DNA of 42,953 nt from Prochlorococcus sp. AG-436-K22 (GCA_003212555.1 QCPK01000009.1:1-42953); one strand, 5' to 3'. Counted from the first letter of the stretch, positions 28,609 through 38,706 are shown. Notes: generated by a model not told the origin, from the letters alone. Numbers and translations are program-made.

Positions 28609-28986
28609 ATGCTGGTAGGCCAAGAACTACTCAACAAAGCCAGATCATTAAGCAAATGCTCTGAGGATGAGATCGCTAAAGGATGTGGATATGTAGGGCC
28701 CAGTGGGAGGGTCTTACGTAAAAGCTTTTACAGAGCACTAGTGCAAGCCAAAGGGATCAAGCTACGTTCCAACGGTCCTGGAAGACCGGGGAACAGGTCT
28801 TCCAGAGGTCGTCAAGCTGAGTTCAGGACAAAGGTTCATGGTAATGGCAACCTTTTAATTGGACATGCCTACACAAAAAAACTTGGTCTCGAGCCTGGCC
28901 AAGAGTTTAGAATCGATGTTAGGAAAGATTCTGGAGCAATATGCTTGCTTCCCTTAGGTGGCAAGAGTCTTGAACTCAAGCATTGA
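28609..28986 (+). CDS. cyAbrB-type transcriptional regulator (AbrB-like)
   Basis: A 125-aa DNA-binding protein of the cyanobacterial AbrB family, which includes regulators of nitrogen and carbon metabolism. The N-terminal part contains LVGQELLNKARSLSKCSEDEIAKGCGYV and a central basic stretch (KLRSNGPGRPGNRSSRGRQAEF); the C-terminal AbrB-like swapped-hairpin domain is KVHGNGNLLIGHAYTKKLGLEPGQEFRIDV. ATG at 28609 immediately follows a perfect palindrome. It is 97 nt after coxC on the same strand; whether it regulates the oxidase genes is unknown. Confidence 0.9.
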   Translation: MLVGQELLNKARSLSKCSEDEIAKGCGYVGPSGRVLRKSFYRALVQAKGIKLRSNGPGRPGNRSSRGRQAEFRTKVHGNGNLLIGHAYTKKLGLEPGQEFRIDVRKDSGAICLLPLGGKSLELKH

Positions 28987-29038
28987 ATAGTACTTAGATA
29001 TTAAATAAGGCTAGTGATTTTTCTTTTATTTTTTATTC

Positions 29039-29695
29039 TTAAGTAAAGCCATTATTTGTAAGCCATTCTAATGAGAAATCTTCTGCTTTTTTTTTCTTAG
29101 GCTCATTAGCCATTTTCCTCAAAAGATTCTCCGCGTACTTAGCCATTAGGTCAGCTTCAAGATTGATTCTTTCCCCTATTTTTAAAAATCTTAAAGAGGT
29201 GTTTAACCACGTATGGGGTATCACAGCTATAGAAAAGATATCTCCCTCTTGAGTACTTTCTGAAATTGTAAGACTAATGCCATTCAGAGCAATGCTCGCT
29301 TTTTCACAAGTGTATTTAGCAAATGCAATATCCTCCCAAGAGATTTTTAAATTCCAGGACTTATTTAAAGTTTCAATTGAATGCACTTTTCCTAAACCAT
29401 CAACATGGCCACTCACAAGATGTCCCCCAAGACGGTCAGAAAGTCTTAAAGCAGGCTCTAAGTTAACAAATCCCTTTTCATAAGCCTTCGCACCCAAAGA
29501 AGTTCTGACTAAGGTCTCTTCACTTATATCAGCTAAGAATGCATTATGTCTTATCGCAGATACTGTTAAACAAACTCCATCAACCGAAATACTTTCGCCA
29601 AGAGTCAAAGGGAAAAAAGAAGTTGGTGGCTCAACTAAAACACCCTCACCATGAAGATGAATAGTTCCGACACCTTGAATAAGACCTGTAAACAT
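29039..29695 (-). CDS. ribE: Riboflavin synthase, alpha subunit
   Basis: Dismutates two molecules of 6,7-dimethyl-8-ribityllumazine to riboflavin. The 218-aa protein starts MFTGLIQGVGTI, the diagnostic N-terminus, and has two lumazine-binding repeats: LTLGESISVDGVCLTV with NLEPALRLSDRLGGHLVSGHVDG, and CEKASIALNGISLTIS with VIPHTWLNTSL. The ATG is at 29695, 116 nt from the divergent aldo/keto reductase gene. The C-terminus carries a lysine-rich extension (NEPKKKKAEDF). Confidence 0.95.
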   Translation of the reverse strand: MFTGLIQGVGTIHLHGEGVLVEPPTSFFPLTLGESISVDGVCLTVSAIRHNAFLADISEETLVRTSLGAKAYEKGFVNLEPALRLSDRLGGHLVSGHVDGLGKVHSIETLNKSWNLKISWEDIAFAKYTCEKASIALNGISLTISESTQEGDIFSIAVIPHTWLNTSLRFLKIGERINLEADLMAKYAENLLRKMANEPKKKKAEDFSLEWLTNNGFT

Positions 29696-29811
29696 TTAAA
29701 GAAAGCTAACAACAAAAGCCTTAGTCATAATCTGTTCCAAAATCTTACTTAAACAAAGGATTCTTATGATAAAGCTAAAGCTTCCTTTATTTAATATCTC
29801 ATAAAGAAATA

Positions 29812-30948
29812 ATGGCCCTAAAACGAAATCAATTTGGGACAGGACCCAATGTCAGCCTCTTCACATTAGGGACAATGAGATCAAATGAATCTTTAGAGCA
29901 AATGTATTCAGTTGTTAAAGAAGCATGCTTAACGGGAATCAACCATCTTGAGACAGCCCCTGCATATGGAACATCAGAGAGTCTTCTTGGAACTACTATA
30001 AAAAAGTTAAATTCAGAGGGCTGTCGGCCAGAAGGTGGATGGGTAATAACTAGTAAAATTCTTCCAGGGACAGGTATAAATGAAGGGAAAGACCAACTGC
30101 AAGGAATTCTTTCAAGACTAGGTATTTCAAAGATTCATAATCTTGCAATCCATGGTATAAACCTTCCTGAACACCTGGAATGGGCTCTTAAAGGTGATGG
30201 AGATAAATTAATAAAATGGGCAACACAGAAAAGGTTAATTGGACAAATAGGCTTTAGCTCCCATGGAACTTTCGCATTAATAAAGAAAGCAATTGAAAGT
30301 CGACGATTTCAATTTTGCAGCTTGCATCTACATTTATTGGACCAAGAGAGACTACCTCTTGCAAAAATGGCCTTAGAGAGAAAACTAGGAGTAATGGCTA
30401 TTTCCCCTGCGGACAAGGGTGGGCATTTACATACGCCAAGCAAAACTCTCATTTCTGATTGCTACCCGATCTCCCCACTAGAACTTGCCTATAGATTTTT
30501 GCTTTCTCAAGGAATTAGCACTCTTACTCTTGGTGCTTCTAAAATTACAGACTTCCAAATTGCAAAAAAACTAATCAGCTCAAATTCTCCACTTAGCAAA
30601 TCTGAACAAGATATCATCGGAAAACTTACTCAAAATAGCAAGGAGCGTTTAGGCAAGACTTTTTGTGGTCAATGTAGAGATTGTTTGCCATGTCCTAACG
30701 AAATACCTATTCCAGAAATCTTACGCCTACGAAATCTTTGCATAGGGATGGATCTTAATAGCTTCACAAAAGAAAGATATAATTTAATAGGAAGAGCAGG
30801 GCATTGGTGGGAAAAGAACAATGCCACTGCCTGTCAAAACTGTGGTGAGTGCCTACCCAAATGTCCAAATAATCTAAACATTCCAGATCTCCTTAAAGAC
30901 ACACATCGCAAACTAGTTGATAGTCCAAAAAAAAGATTATGGGGCTGA
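29812..30948 (+). CDS. Aldo/keto reductase with C-terminal 4Fe-4S motifs
   Basis: A 378-aa oxidoreductase resembling the COG1453 group: a TIM-barrel aldo/keto reductase fused to an iron-sulfur domain. In the barrel, NHLETAPAYGTSE has the catalytic Tyr but Glu in place of the usual Asp; WVITSKI (Lys) and NLAIHGI (His) complete the tetrad. The C-terminus has cysteines 285, 288, 291 and 294 (CGQCRDCLPCP) and 341, 344, 347 and 351 (CQNCGECLPKCP), consistent with two 4Fe-4S clusters. The substrate is unknown. The 3' end overlaps the solute-binding-like gene by 12 nt. Confidence 0.85.
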   Translation: MALKRNQFGTGPNVSLFTLGTMRSNESLEQMYSVVKEACLTGINHLETAPAYGTSESLLGTTIKKLNSEGCRPEGGWVITSKILPGTGINEGKDQLQGILSRLGISKIHNLAIHGINLPEHLEWALKGDGDKLIKWATQKRLIGQIGFSSHGTFALIKKAIESRRFQFCSLHLHLLDQERLPLAKMALERKLGVMAISPADKGGHLHTPSKTLISDCYPISPLELAYRFLLSQGISTLTLGASKITDFQIAKKLISSNSPLSKSEQDIIGKLTQNSKERLGKTFCGQCRDCLPCPNEIPIPEILRLRNLCIGMDLNSFTKERYNLIGRAGHWWEKNNATACQNCGECLPKCPNNLNIPDLLKDTHRKLVDSPKKRLWG

Positions 30949-31938
30949 AGCAAGCCAGCGACTCTCAAGTTCTTTTCTCTTTAAGCTACTTAAAGGCTGA
31001 AATGACCAAGAATTTTCGAATGCTCCCTCAGATTGATAGATTAAACGATATTTTTCTGGCAATAAATCACTCGCCTCCACTATCTGGGAGTAGGGGATAG
31101 GTGGTATTACGCCTTTTGCAAGCAACTTAAGTAATAATGGTAACCTCCTGGCTTCCTGAATCCAGTTCAATGGCAATGCATGAAGAGATTTCTTTGGTCT
31201 TAATAAAACAGACCAATTTAATGCTGACCCCTCCTTTGGGAAAGCAATCCTTAAACGAGGATCACTTGCAAGTGCTCTTAAACAGATTTGAAGCGGTAGA
31301 ACAGCAACTTTTGCCTGACCTGCAAGTAACCAATTCAATCCATTCTTGTCATCGAAACTTTTCGCTTGCGACCTCAAACGTTCTAATAAATTGGATCCTT
31401 TCATATGATCAGCCAAAGACATAATAACCCTAGGACTACTCGGCAAGATCACATGTCCTTTCAGCTTAGGTTCCAACAAGACTTGCCATGACTCTTGAGC
31501 TTGTAACCATAAGTCCTCTTCCCCTCGAAAGATTAAAACCCAAGGTGAAACGGCAATAGGTAAAAGTCGTGATGAAATTGGAGAGTTCATACTACTCAAA
31601 AATAACTTTGCTTTGCTATTAAGTTGGGGGAAATTATCATCAGCTTCAATTGATTGGAACTCCTCATATGGACAATCATTAAGCCACCCATCCCCAATAA
31701 CCATTAGATCAATTTTTTTTTCTAAGGCAGATTTATAAAAATCTTTTTCAGATTTAACTTCTAAAAACTGATATTTCCATCTTGATGGTAGAGCCTGTAA
31801 GAACTCTCTGGGTAAAATACCTTTAGGCAATCCAAGAACGCCTCTTGCAGAAGAGAAGGAACAGCCAGACAGAGTAAAGATTCCGGTCAGAATTCCTAAG
31901 CGAATAAAATCTCTCCTCCCGAGTGTCATATCCCTCAT
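30937..31938 (-). CDS. Solute-binding-like lipoprotein with Tat signal
   Basis: A 333-aa exported protein. The N-terminus MRDMTLGRRDFIRLGILTG has a twin-arginine motif (R8-R9) followed by a lipobox ending at C26 (LSGC), so it looks like a Tat-exported lipoprotein. The remainder resembles the PotD-like type II periplasmic binding fold in layout (LMVIGDGWLND, SRLLPIAVSPWVLIF, LNWLLAGQAKVAVLP), but I cannot show a ligand site. No permease or ATPase lies beside it. It ends the topA-to-here minus-strand series, 31 nt after the CobT-like gene. Confidence 0.72.
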   Translation of the reverse strand: MRDMTLGRRDFIRLGILTGIFTLSGCSFSSARGVLGLPKGILPREFLQALPSRWKYQFLEVKSEKDFYKSALEKKIDLMVIGDGWLNDCPYEEFQSIEADDNFPQLNSKAKLFLSSMNSPISSRLLPIAVSPWVLIFRGEEDLWLQAQESWQVLLEPKLKGHVILPSSPRVIMSLADHMKGSNLLERLRSQAKSFDDKNGLNWLLAGQAKVAVLPLQICLRALASDPRLRIAFPKEGSALNWSVLLRPKKSLHALPLNWIQEARRLPLLLKLLAKGVIPPIPYSQIVEASDLLPEKYRLIYQSEGAFENSWSFQPLSSLKRKELESRWLASAP

Positions 31939-31969
31939 AATGACAACCCAAAAACTATACCTAACATAG

Positions 31970-33175
31970 CTAATAATTCTCGTTTAACTGATCAACTGCC
32001 AGCTCGCAGCCTTCAAGTAATTTCTTACAACTACAGCCATTTAGTTGGGCTAACAGAGAAAATGCTCCTGCACCCACACCTTCTTTTACGAATCCATGTT
32101 CATAGTCTCTTAAAACTTTCTTGGAGCTTTCATAAAAACGCAACCCAGAGCATAAGCCTAGAAGAGGAACACTAAAAAAGGATTCAACTTCTTCAATCAA
32201 AGAAAGGAACGCACTCTTTTTTAACGATAATGAAATGCACTCATCAACAAGCCATGATGTCGTTCCAATTGAGACATCTTGCACAAACTCCCTTCTTAAA
32301 GAAGGTTCAATAGTAGATAATGCTAATGCCAAAACAGCTAACATCTGACTCCCTCCACCTAACAAGACTGGCTGCCCAACCTGCCTTGCTCCTAACAAAA
32401 GACCAACAGCTACTGGCTGAAATGGATCGCCAACTGCAGCCAACAATTGTGTAAAAGAAGGCGAGGCACCTAACCCTGCAGCCCGCAATCCTTTCTCAAC
32501 AGATCTTTTCTTTAATTCTTTGGGAGGGTTTCGGTTACTACCACTTATCAACTCATTTACTTCAAGGCCTAATCCAGTTAGTACTGCAAGCGCAGTTGTC
32601 GTACCACCAGGAACACATTCTGACAACAATAGAGGTTTAACTAAACTTAAACCAAGCTCAAGGCCCTTCTGCCTAAGAGACTCGACCCTCTTAGGGTTCA
32701 TAGCTTTACCTGTACTCACGCATTCTGCAGGGCCCAGAGAGGGGGAGTCAACCGCTATATAAGGGAAAGGTGGGATCTGAAGCAAGCCAGTGCCAAGAAC
32801 TTCAGTTTCCAAACCAATTAAACCAGAAGCAACATGACTAATCAAAGCTGGTGAGACGCCTGCAGAGAGTGGAGGTAATGGAGATTTTCTTAGCGCTGAT
32901 GGTCCTTTTAAAAGGAGTTCTGCATCAGCAACAGCTGTATACCTCCTCGACTCTTTTGTTGACCCAGCGGCAGAAATACCTTCTATTTCAGCAGTCTTTG
33001 AACCTGCTAGAACCAATAAGCTAACAATATTAGTCATAGAAGTCTTCCATGTTCTTTCCCATCGGTTTAAGAGAAGAGATGATGAACCTGAACCAAAGGC
33101 TCTATATTTCCTATCCAGATTTCGAGAGGGATGGCCCTTCTCCTTTTGAGTAAATTGGTTCAAATGGGGTCCCAC
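31970..33175 (-). CDS. CobT-like nicotinate-nucleotide phosphoribosyltransferase (UPF0284 family)
   Basis: A 401-aa protein of the cyanobacterial/archaeal UPF0284 (TIGR00303) group, related to CobT, which activates the lower base of cobamides. The diagnostic N-terminal block [37 protein letters not shown] is present, as are [14 protein letters not shown] and [16 protein letters not shown]. The GTG at 33175 gives a pre-core extension including [15 protein letters not shown], which I think matches the extended N-terminus of relatives; ATG 33037 is a shorter alternative. The longer start overlaps the upstream DUF2232 gene by 16 nt. It may act in pseudocobalamin synthesis (inference). Confidence 0.85.
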   Translation of the reverse strand: MGPHLNQFTQKEKGHPSRNLDRKYRAFGSGSSSLLLNRWERTWKTSMTNIVSLLVLAGSKTAEIEGISAAGSTKESRRYTAVADAELLLKGPSALRKSPLPPLSAGVSPALISHVASGLIGLETEVLGTGLLQIPPFPYIAVDSPSLGPAECVSTGKAMNPKRVESLRQKGLELGLSLVKPLLLSECVPGGTTTALAVLTGLGLEVNELISGSNRNPPKELKKRSVEKGLRAAGLGASPSFTQLLAAVGDPFQPVAVGLLLGARQVGQPVLLGGGSQMLAVLALALSTIEPSLRREFVQDVSIGTTSWLVDECISLSLKKSAFLSLIEEVESFFSVPLLGLCSGLRFYESSKKVLRDYEHGFVKEGVGAGAFSLLAQLNGCSCKKLLEGCELAVDQLNENY

Positions 33176-33801
33176 AAGATCAAAGTATTTAAAACTCTTG
33201 GAGGGGGTGGAATGGAAGCATTAAGTTTTGGGAAAATCCAAAAAGCAATCGCATGCAAAGTAAGAACAAAAATCAATTCTTGGAACACTACTAAAAACAA
33301 AGCAGTTACCTGAACAAACAACAAGTCTGGAATAAGTGGCAAATTAAATAAATCTATAATCCTTTCGAGTAATAAAAAACCTGCTCTAGTAACAACGACC
33401 CACAGGTTCTCACCAACCAAAAAAGAAAGTAAAAAAACTCTAACAAGAAAGCCTATTGTCCCAATGAAAACACCTATCCCCCAGCTCAACCACCAACTAA
33501 AGCCCTTAAGCCAACTCCAGCCAAGCCAAAGCGCGAGGAAACCATACGGAAACAAAACCAATGGGCCTCTAATGGGTCCCATCAGTGCCATTAAAAGCAT
33601 TACCAGAAGAGCAGTTCCTTCCAGTCCAGAAGAAAGCCCTCTTCTTACTTGTAAAAGCGCCAAAGGTAAAGGCAAAGCAAGCCTGAAGAAAGCTGCACCT
33701 ATTGGCAGGTAATAAAGAGCTATCCAGATTAATGCTGAGGCGGCAGTCAAATAAGATGTTTCGACTAATTGAATAGCTTGCCTCGAAGTAAGAGGCTTCA
33801 T
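33160..33801 (-). CDS. DUF2232 family membrane protein
   Basis: A 213-aa polytopic membrane protein (from ATG 33801; a TTG at 33846 would add 15 residues). It has about six hydrophobic helices, starting [22 protein letters not shown], with [21 protein letters not shown], typical of the DUF2232 family as I remember it. Function is unknown; some distant relatives are substrate-binding S-components, but no cognate ECF genes lie nearby. It lies between the lipoprotein and CobT-like genes and slightly overlaps the latter. Confidence 0.78.
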   Translation of the reverse strand: MKPLTSRQAIQLVETSYLTAASALIWIALYYLPIGAAFFRLALPLPLALLQVRRGLSSGLEGTALLVMLLMALMGPIRGPLVLFPYGFLALWLGWSWLKGFSWWLSWGIGVFIGTIGFLVRVFLLSFLVGENLWVVVTRAGFLLLERIIDLFNLPLIPDLLFVQVTALFLVVFQELIFVLTLHAIAFWIFPKLNASIPPPPRVLNTLILWDPI

Positions 33802-33851
33802 AGAGTTGGATTTTTGAAAAATGCGTGATTTCTTAAATTTCAGCAAAATAT

Positions 33852-34319
33852 TTACCTCTTAGGCGAATTGTTAAATGAAGGTCTTCCATCAAGACGCTCT
33901 ATTTTCTCAATTTCAAAAACAACACCAGCATTACTTAAGGCTGTTGTAACTGTTTCTGCTGGAGCAGAAGGATTTGTACCAGACAATCGAATAATAATTC
34001 GATAAGGATGCGGAGTAAATTGCTTAGACCTTCTAAGAGAAGTTTTTAATTGCTTTTTAGGTTGAAAATCTCGAGCCTGCCGCACATCGGAGTCCTTAAT
34101 TTCTTCAATAGAAGGGGATGAATCAGATTTAGGGTTCTCGGATGTGTCTAAAGAAGTATCTGCCTTCAAAGAAGTATCTGCTTTCAAAGGAGTATCAAAA
34201 CTATCGGCAAGTCTCTTCTCAAACTGCGAATCTGAACATGCTTGAAGCAAGAAAAAGCAGAGTGGTAATGATAGTGTTTTCAAAAAGTTATCAACAAGTT
34301 GTGCCTTGAAAGTATTCAT
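33852..34319 (-). CDS. Putative lipoprotein with short tandem repeat, 155 aa
   Basis: A predicted Sec-exported lipoprotein: hydrophobic segment LSLPLCFFLL then lipobox LLQAC with C28. A disordered, acidic region contains the tandem sequence LKADTSLKADTSLDTS. The C-terminal half (PYRIIIRLSGTNPSAPAETVTTALSNAGVVFEIEKIERL) looks like a small alpha/beta domain. I do not recognise the family. ATG 34319 lies 3 nt after the topA stop, so it is cotranscribed with topA. Confidence 0.7.
   Translation of the reverse strand: MNTFKAQLVDNFLKTLSLPLCFFLLQACSDSQFEKRLADSFDTPLKADTSLKADTSLDTSENPKSDSSPSIEEIKDSDVRQARDFQPKKQLKTSLRRSKQFTPHPYRIIIRLSGTNPSAPAETVTTALSNAGVVFEIEKIERLDGRPSFNNSPKR
34150..34185 (-). repeat. 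Two 18-nt direct repeats in the lipoprotein gene
   Basis: Positions 34150-34167 and 34168-34185 are 18-nt copies differing at one base, encoding LKADTS twice in the disordered linker. A third degraded copy begins at 34186. A small in-frame repeat of this sort changes linker length without breaking the frame. Confidence 0.85.
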
Positions 34320-34322
34320 TAA

Positions 34323-36986
34323 TTAATCTTTAAGCTTAATAGTTTTCACAGCGCTTGCCCTCGACCTGCCTGATTTTGTAGTTGCAGTAGTCTTCTTACT
34401 TGAAGTTGTTTTAGACTTCTTTTTCTTTACTCGAGGAGATTTCTTGCTTGATCTCTTTTCTTTTAATAATTTAATTGCCTCTTCAATAGTTACATCATCA
34501 GCCTCCTTGCCTTTAGGTAAAGATGCGTTTATCTTTCCTTGTTTCACATAAAGCCCATATGGCCCATTATAAACATGTATGTTTTCCTCCTCATCTTTTG
34601 GTCTCCCTAAATCTCTAAGTGCCATTCTCCCCCCTCTACCAAGCTTTGGAATAGCTAGTAATTCAAGAGCTCTCTTTAAATCAATCTGATACACATCATC
34701 TTCTTTCTTCAAAGAACGATTGTCTGGTTTTTCGCCATCCTCTTTATCCCAAACAACATAAGGTCCGAATTGCCCAGTACGAGCTTCAACCTTTCCACCA
34801 TCAGGGTGACTGCCTAGTAAACGAGGCAAACTCAAAAGCTTAACAGCATCATTCAACGATACCTCCTCTGTTTTTATATCTTTAGGGATAGATGCTCTTC
34901 GAGGCTTTTGATCTTTATCATTTGCCTCACCTAACTGAACGAACGGTCCCCATGGACCAAAGCGAAGATAAACCTTCTCTCCAGTATCTGGATGTAAACC
35001 TAGATCAGATGGTCCATCGAGAATTTGTTTAACTTTCTCGCTATCAAGGTCTCCTGGAGTAATGTCCATTGGCAAGTTGCCTTTAGCATCAACTTCTTCA
35101 CCATCTTCATTAATCCGCTTCCCCTCAAGCCAAGGTCCATTAGATCCAATTCGAACTGTGCAAGGTATACCCTCTAGGTCAACCTTCCTATAAGACTTTC
35201 CATCAATATCCCCCTCTCTCTTATCTACCTGAGCTGCTAACCCTTTACTACCTTTATAAAAAGCTTCTAGATAGGGTAACCACTCAACTGAACCCGAAGA
35301 AATCTCATCAAGAGAAGATTCCATTCTAGCTGTAAAAGTTGTATCAACCAAATCCGGGAAATGCTCTTCCAAGAGAGAGGTAACAGCAAATGCAGTAAAA
35401 GTAGGAGCAAGGGAATGTGCATTTAAAGATGCATATCCTCTGTCAACAATCGTTCCAATGATGCTTGCATAAGTAGAAGGCCTACCAATTCCTTCTTTTT
35501 CCAGAGTTTTCACCAAAGAGGCTTCACTATACCTAGCAGGAGGTTTGGTTTCATGAGCAATAGCATCTACTGTCTTTGCAAAAAGTTCATCTCCCACTGA
35601 AACATTAGGCAATAGAATCTCTTGCCCTTCTAAAGCAGCTTCTGGATCATCACTGCCCTCAACATATGCTCGAAAAAAGCCTGGGAAGTCAATATTCTTT
35701 CCAGTTGCTCGGAAGATAGCATTACTGACTTTTATTTCAACAGAAAGCATTGTCAACCGAGCTTCAGCCATTTGGCTAGCAACAGTTCGCTTCCAAATTA
35801 ATTCGTACAAAGCCAAGTCCCGGCCATTTAAAGTTGTATCCTTTGGAGCCTTGAAGTTTTCACCCGCAGGTCGAATTGCTTCATGAGCTTCTTGAGCATT
35901 CCTAGTACTAGAACTGAACTGTCTTGGAGATTCACTTAAATACTCTTTACCATATCGATTTTCAACACATTTTCGAGCTGCACTTATTGCTTGCTGAGAA
36001 AGACTCACTGAGTCAGTTCTCATGTATGTAATAAATCCTCGTTCATATAAACCTTGAGCACATCGCATCGTTTCTCTAGCTGAAAGCCTTAACTTGCGAT
36101 TAGCTTCTTGTTGCAGGGTACTTGTAGTAAATGGCGGTACAGGCTTTCTAAGAGTTGGTTTTTTATCAACTGACTTTACTATCCACTTATCTATTGCGAC
36201 TTCTTTAGCAAGCTCTTTCGCTTCTATTTCTTTTAGCAAATTCGCTTTAGTTGTTTTTTTAAGTTCTCCTGTCTTCTCATCAAAATCACTTCCATTAGCG
36301 ATTTTCTTATCTTTAAAACTAATTAAACGTGCTTCTATAGGGCTCTTCCCTTTTTCAAGAATAGTTTTCAAGTCCCAATAACTTGCTCTTTTGAAAGCCC
36401 TTCTTTCTCTTTCACGCTTAACTAAGAGTCTTACCGAAACTGATTGAACGCGGCCAGCGGATAGACCCCATGCAACTTTCTTCCATAACAAAGGCGACAA
36501 GGTATAACCAACCAAACGATCAAGGATCCTTCTCGTTTCTTGAGCATGAACCAATTCCATATCTAAATCTCTTGGTTTTTCCAGGGCTTTTTGAATTGCT
36601 TGTTTAGTAATTTCATGAAAAACCATTCTTTTTGTAGGAATATTTGGCTTCAGAAGTTCCAATAAATGCCAACTAATACTTTCTCCTTCTCGGTCTTCAT
36701 CAGTTGCCAGCAAGAGTTCTTTCGCATCCTTTAACGCAGACTTAAGTTCTCTAACGACTTTCTTCTTCTCTTTTGGAACCACATATAACGGTTCAAAATC
36801 TGCTGATGTATTAACACCAATCCTTGACCATTTTTCTTTTTTCTTAGAAGCCGGTATTTCACTGGCTCCCTTAGGCAGATCTCTAACATGCCCCATTGAG
36901 GCAATAACTTGAAAGCCTTTAGGCAAGAAACTTTTTATAGTTCTTGCCTTAGTAGGACTCTCTACGATGACCAATGTGTGCGCCAC
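34323..36986 (-). CDS. topA: DNA topoisomerase I
   Basis: A type IA topoisomerase that relaxes negative supercoils. The protein has 887 aa. The toprim domain starts VIVESPTKARTIKSFL and contains LATDEDREGESISWHLLE; the catalytic tyrosine is Y321 in GFITYMRTDS, and ARMESSLDEISSG marks the core end. Beyond about residue 600 there are three or four repeats of the topoisomerase C-terminal type (for example GPWGPFVQLGE, GQFGPYVVWD, GPYGLYVKQG) and a lysine-rich tail. The start is GTG 36986. The next four genes follow in the same direction with gaps of 3, 50, -16 and 31 nt. Confidence 0.96.
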   Translation of the reverse strand: MAHTLVIVESPTKARTIKSFLPKGFQVIASMGHVRDLPKGASEIPASKKKEKWSRIGVNTSADFEPLYVVPKEKKKVVRELKSALKDAKELLLATDEDREGESISWHLLELLKPNIPTKRMVFHEITKQAIQKALEKPRDLDMELVHAQETRRILDRLVGYTLSPLLWKKVAWGLSAGRVQSVSVRLLVKRERERRAFKRASYWDLKTILEKGKSPIEARLISFKDKKIANGSDFDEKTGELKKTTKANLLKEIEAKELAKEVAIDKWIVKSVDKKPTLRKPVPPFTTSTLQQEANRKLRLSARETMRCAQGLYERGFITYMRTDSVSLSQQAISAARKCVENRYGKEYLSESPRQFSSSTRNAQEAHEAIRPAGENFKAPKDTTLNGRDLALYELIWKRTVASQMAEARLTMLSVEIKVSNAIFRATGKNIDFPGFFRAYVEGSDDPEAALEGQEILLPNVSVGDELFAKTVDAIAHETKPPARYSEASLVKTLEKEGIGRPSTYASIIGTIVDRGYASLNAHSLAPTFTAFAVTSLLEEHFPDLVDTTFTARMESSLDEISSGSVEWLPYLEAFYKGSKGLAAQVDKREGDIDGKSYRKVDLEGIPCTVRIGSNGPWLEGKRINEDGEEVDAKGNLPMDITPGDLDSEKVKQILDGPSDLGLHPDTGEKVYLRFGPWGPFVQLGEANDKDQKPRRASIPKDIKTEEVSLNDAVKLLSLPRLLGSHPDGGKVEARTGQFGPYVVWDKEDGEKPDNRSLKKEDDVYQIDLKRALELLAIPKLGRGGRMALRDLGRPKDEEENIHVYNGPYGLYVKQGKINASLPKGKEADDVTIEEAIKLLKEKRSSKKSPRVKKKKSKTTSSKKTTATTKSGRSRASAVKTIKLKD

Positions 36987-37123
36987 AGGCGAACAAATAA
37001 ATCTATACTCATCTTTATCTTTATCGCATCAACCACCAAAATGCATAGACCAAATTAATAACTGAGGCATAATTCATAACATCGCTAGAGTTAAAAAGTT
37101 AGGTCTTTTCTGGCAAAACCACT

Positions 37124-38701
37124 ATGCCCAACACGGGTAATCTTCTATTTTTAGCGAACCAGTCAATGCCTGTTCCTGAAGACTTACTAAACCTTTCTCT
37201 TAATGCAAAAGCAATTCTCCCTGAGGGCTTTGTACTTTTAGCCCTTATTGGCACATTATTAGTTGATCTTGCCGGGGAAGAAACAGCAAAGAGATGGTCC
37301 CCCCCCATCTGTTATGCAGGTCTAGGGTCTGCATTATTAGTTCTCTCTTTCCAGTGGAATGGGATTCCAGAATCAGCATTTTTAGGTGCATTTATAGTTG
37401 ATAATTTCTCAATTGCATTTAGAGGTGTTGTAGCACTCTCAACTCTAATCTCATTGCTCATCAGTTGGAGATACGCTGACCAGAGTGGAAGTCCAATTGG
37501 AGAATATGCTGCAATCCTTCTAGCAGCGACTCTTGGGGCAATGCTTTTATGTGGGTCTACAGACTTAATAAGTGTTTTTATATCACTTGAGACCCTTTCA
37601 GTAGCGAGTTACCTGCTAGCAGGCTATTTAAAACGTGACGCTAAAAGTTCTGAAGCAGCTCTAAAATATTTACTTGTAGGTTCTGCTGCCGCTGCAGTTT
37701 TTCTGTACGGAGCATCTTTGCTTTACGGAATAAGTGGTTCAACCAGTTTAGAAAGTATTGGGATTGCACTCCAAGTTAGTCCCAAACCTTTAGCTGCTTT
37801 AGCCCTTGTTTTCATCCTCGCCACAGTAGCTTTCAAGATAGCGGCAGTTCCTTTTCATCAATGGACTCCAGATGTTTATGAAGGCTCTCCCACTCCAGTA
37901 GTTGCATTTCTTTCAGTTGGATCTAAAGCTGCAGGGTTTGCTCTAGCAGTAAGACTTTTAGTTGGTTGTTTTAGTGTTTTCGATGTTCAATGGAAATTAC
38001 TTTTTACTGTCTTGGCAGTTTTGAGCATGACGTTGGGGAATGTCGTTGCCCTTGCGCAAACATCAATGAAACGAATGCTTGCTTATAGCTCGATTGGGCA
38101 AGCTGGTTTTGTGATGATAGGGCTTGTTTGTGGGACTGAAGAAGGCTATGCAGCAATGATTCTTTATATGGCTGCCTACCTCTTTATGAATCTTGGTGCT
38201 TTTGCTTGTATTATTCTTTTCTCTCTGAGAACAGGTAGCGATAAAATTGCTGATTACGCTGGCTTATATCAAAAAGATCCATTAATAACCCTAGGTTTGA
38301 GCCTCTGCCTGCTTTCTTTAGGCGGTATCCCTCCTATGATTGGTTTCTTTGGAAAGATATATCTTTTCTTTGCTGGCTGGGCTGACGGACAGTATTTATT
38401 AGTAATAGTAGGGCTTGTGACCTCTGTGGTCTCCATTTATTACTATATTTCTGTTATCAAAATGATGGTCGTAAAAGAACCTCAAGAAGCATCAGAACTT
38501 GTAAAAGCTTATCCCTTAATTCAATGGACATCTGTTGGCATGCCAACTCTTAGATTTGCACTTTTAACTTGTTTGTTTGCTACTGCAATAGGCGGTGTTC
38601 TCTCAAATCCATTATTCAAATGGGCAAATAATGCTGTGGCAGGAACTCCTATTTTCCAAGATGCTTTGGCATTCGCATCGAACCAAGGAAGCTTAGGGTA
38701 A
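37124..38701 (+). CDS. ndhB: NAD(P)H-quinone oxidoreductase subunit 2
   Basis: A proton-pumping antiporter-like membrane subunit of cyanobacterial NDH-1, used in respiration, cyclic electron flow and CO2 uptake. The 525-aa protein has about fourteen helices. [14 protein letters not shown], the [22 protein letters not shown] block and [18 protein letters not shown] are hallmarks of the Nqo14/NdhB type. The ATG at 37124 is 137 nt from divergent topA. The ABC ATPase gene starts 5 nt after its stop, which implies shared transcription. Confidence 0.96.
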   Translation: MPNTGNLLFLANQSMPVPEDLLNLSLNAKAILPEGFVLLALIGTLLVDLAGEETAKRWSPPICYAGLGSALLVLSFQWNGIPESAFLGAFIVDNFSIAFRGVVALSTLISLLISWRYADQSGSPIGEYAAILLAATLGAMLLCGSTDLISVFISLETLSVASYLLAGYLKRDAKSSEAALKYLLVGSAAAAVFLYGASLLYGISGSTSLESIGIALQVSPKPLAALALVFILATVAFKIAAVPFHQWTPDVYEGSPTPVVAFLSVGSKAAGFALAVRLLVGCFSVFDVQWKLLFTVLAVLSMTLGNVVALAQTSMKRMLAYSSIGQAGFVMIGLVCGTEEGYAAMILYMAAYLFMNLGAFACIILFSLRTGSDKIADYAGLYQKDPLITLGLSLCLLSLGGIPPMIGFFGKIYLFFAGWADGQYLLVIVGLVTSVVSIYYYISVIKMMVVKEPQEASELVKAYPLIQWTSVGMPTLRFALLTCLFATAIGGVLSNPLFKWANNAVAGTPIFQDALAFASNQGSLG

Positions 38702-38706
38702 ACGCT

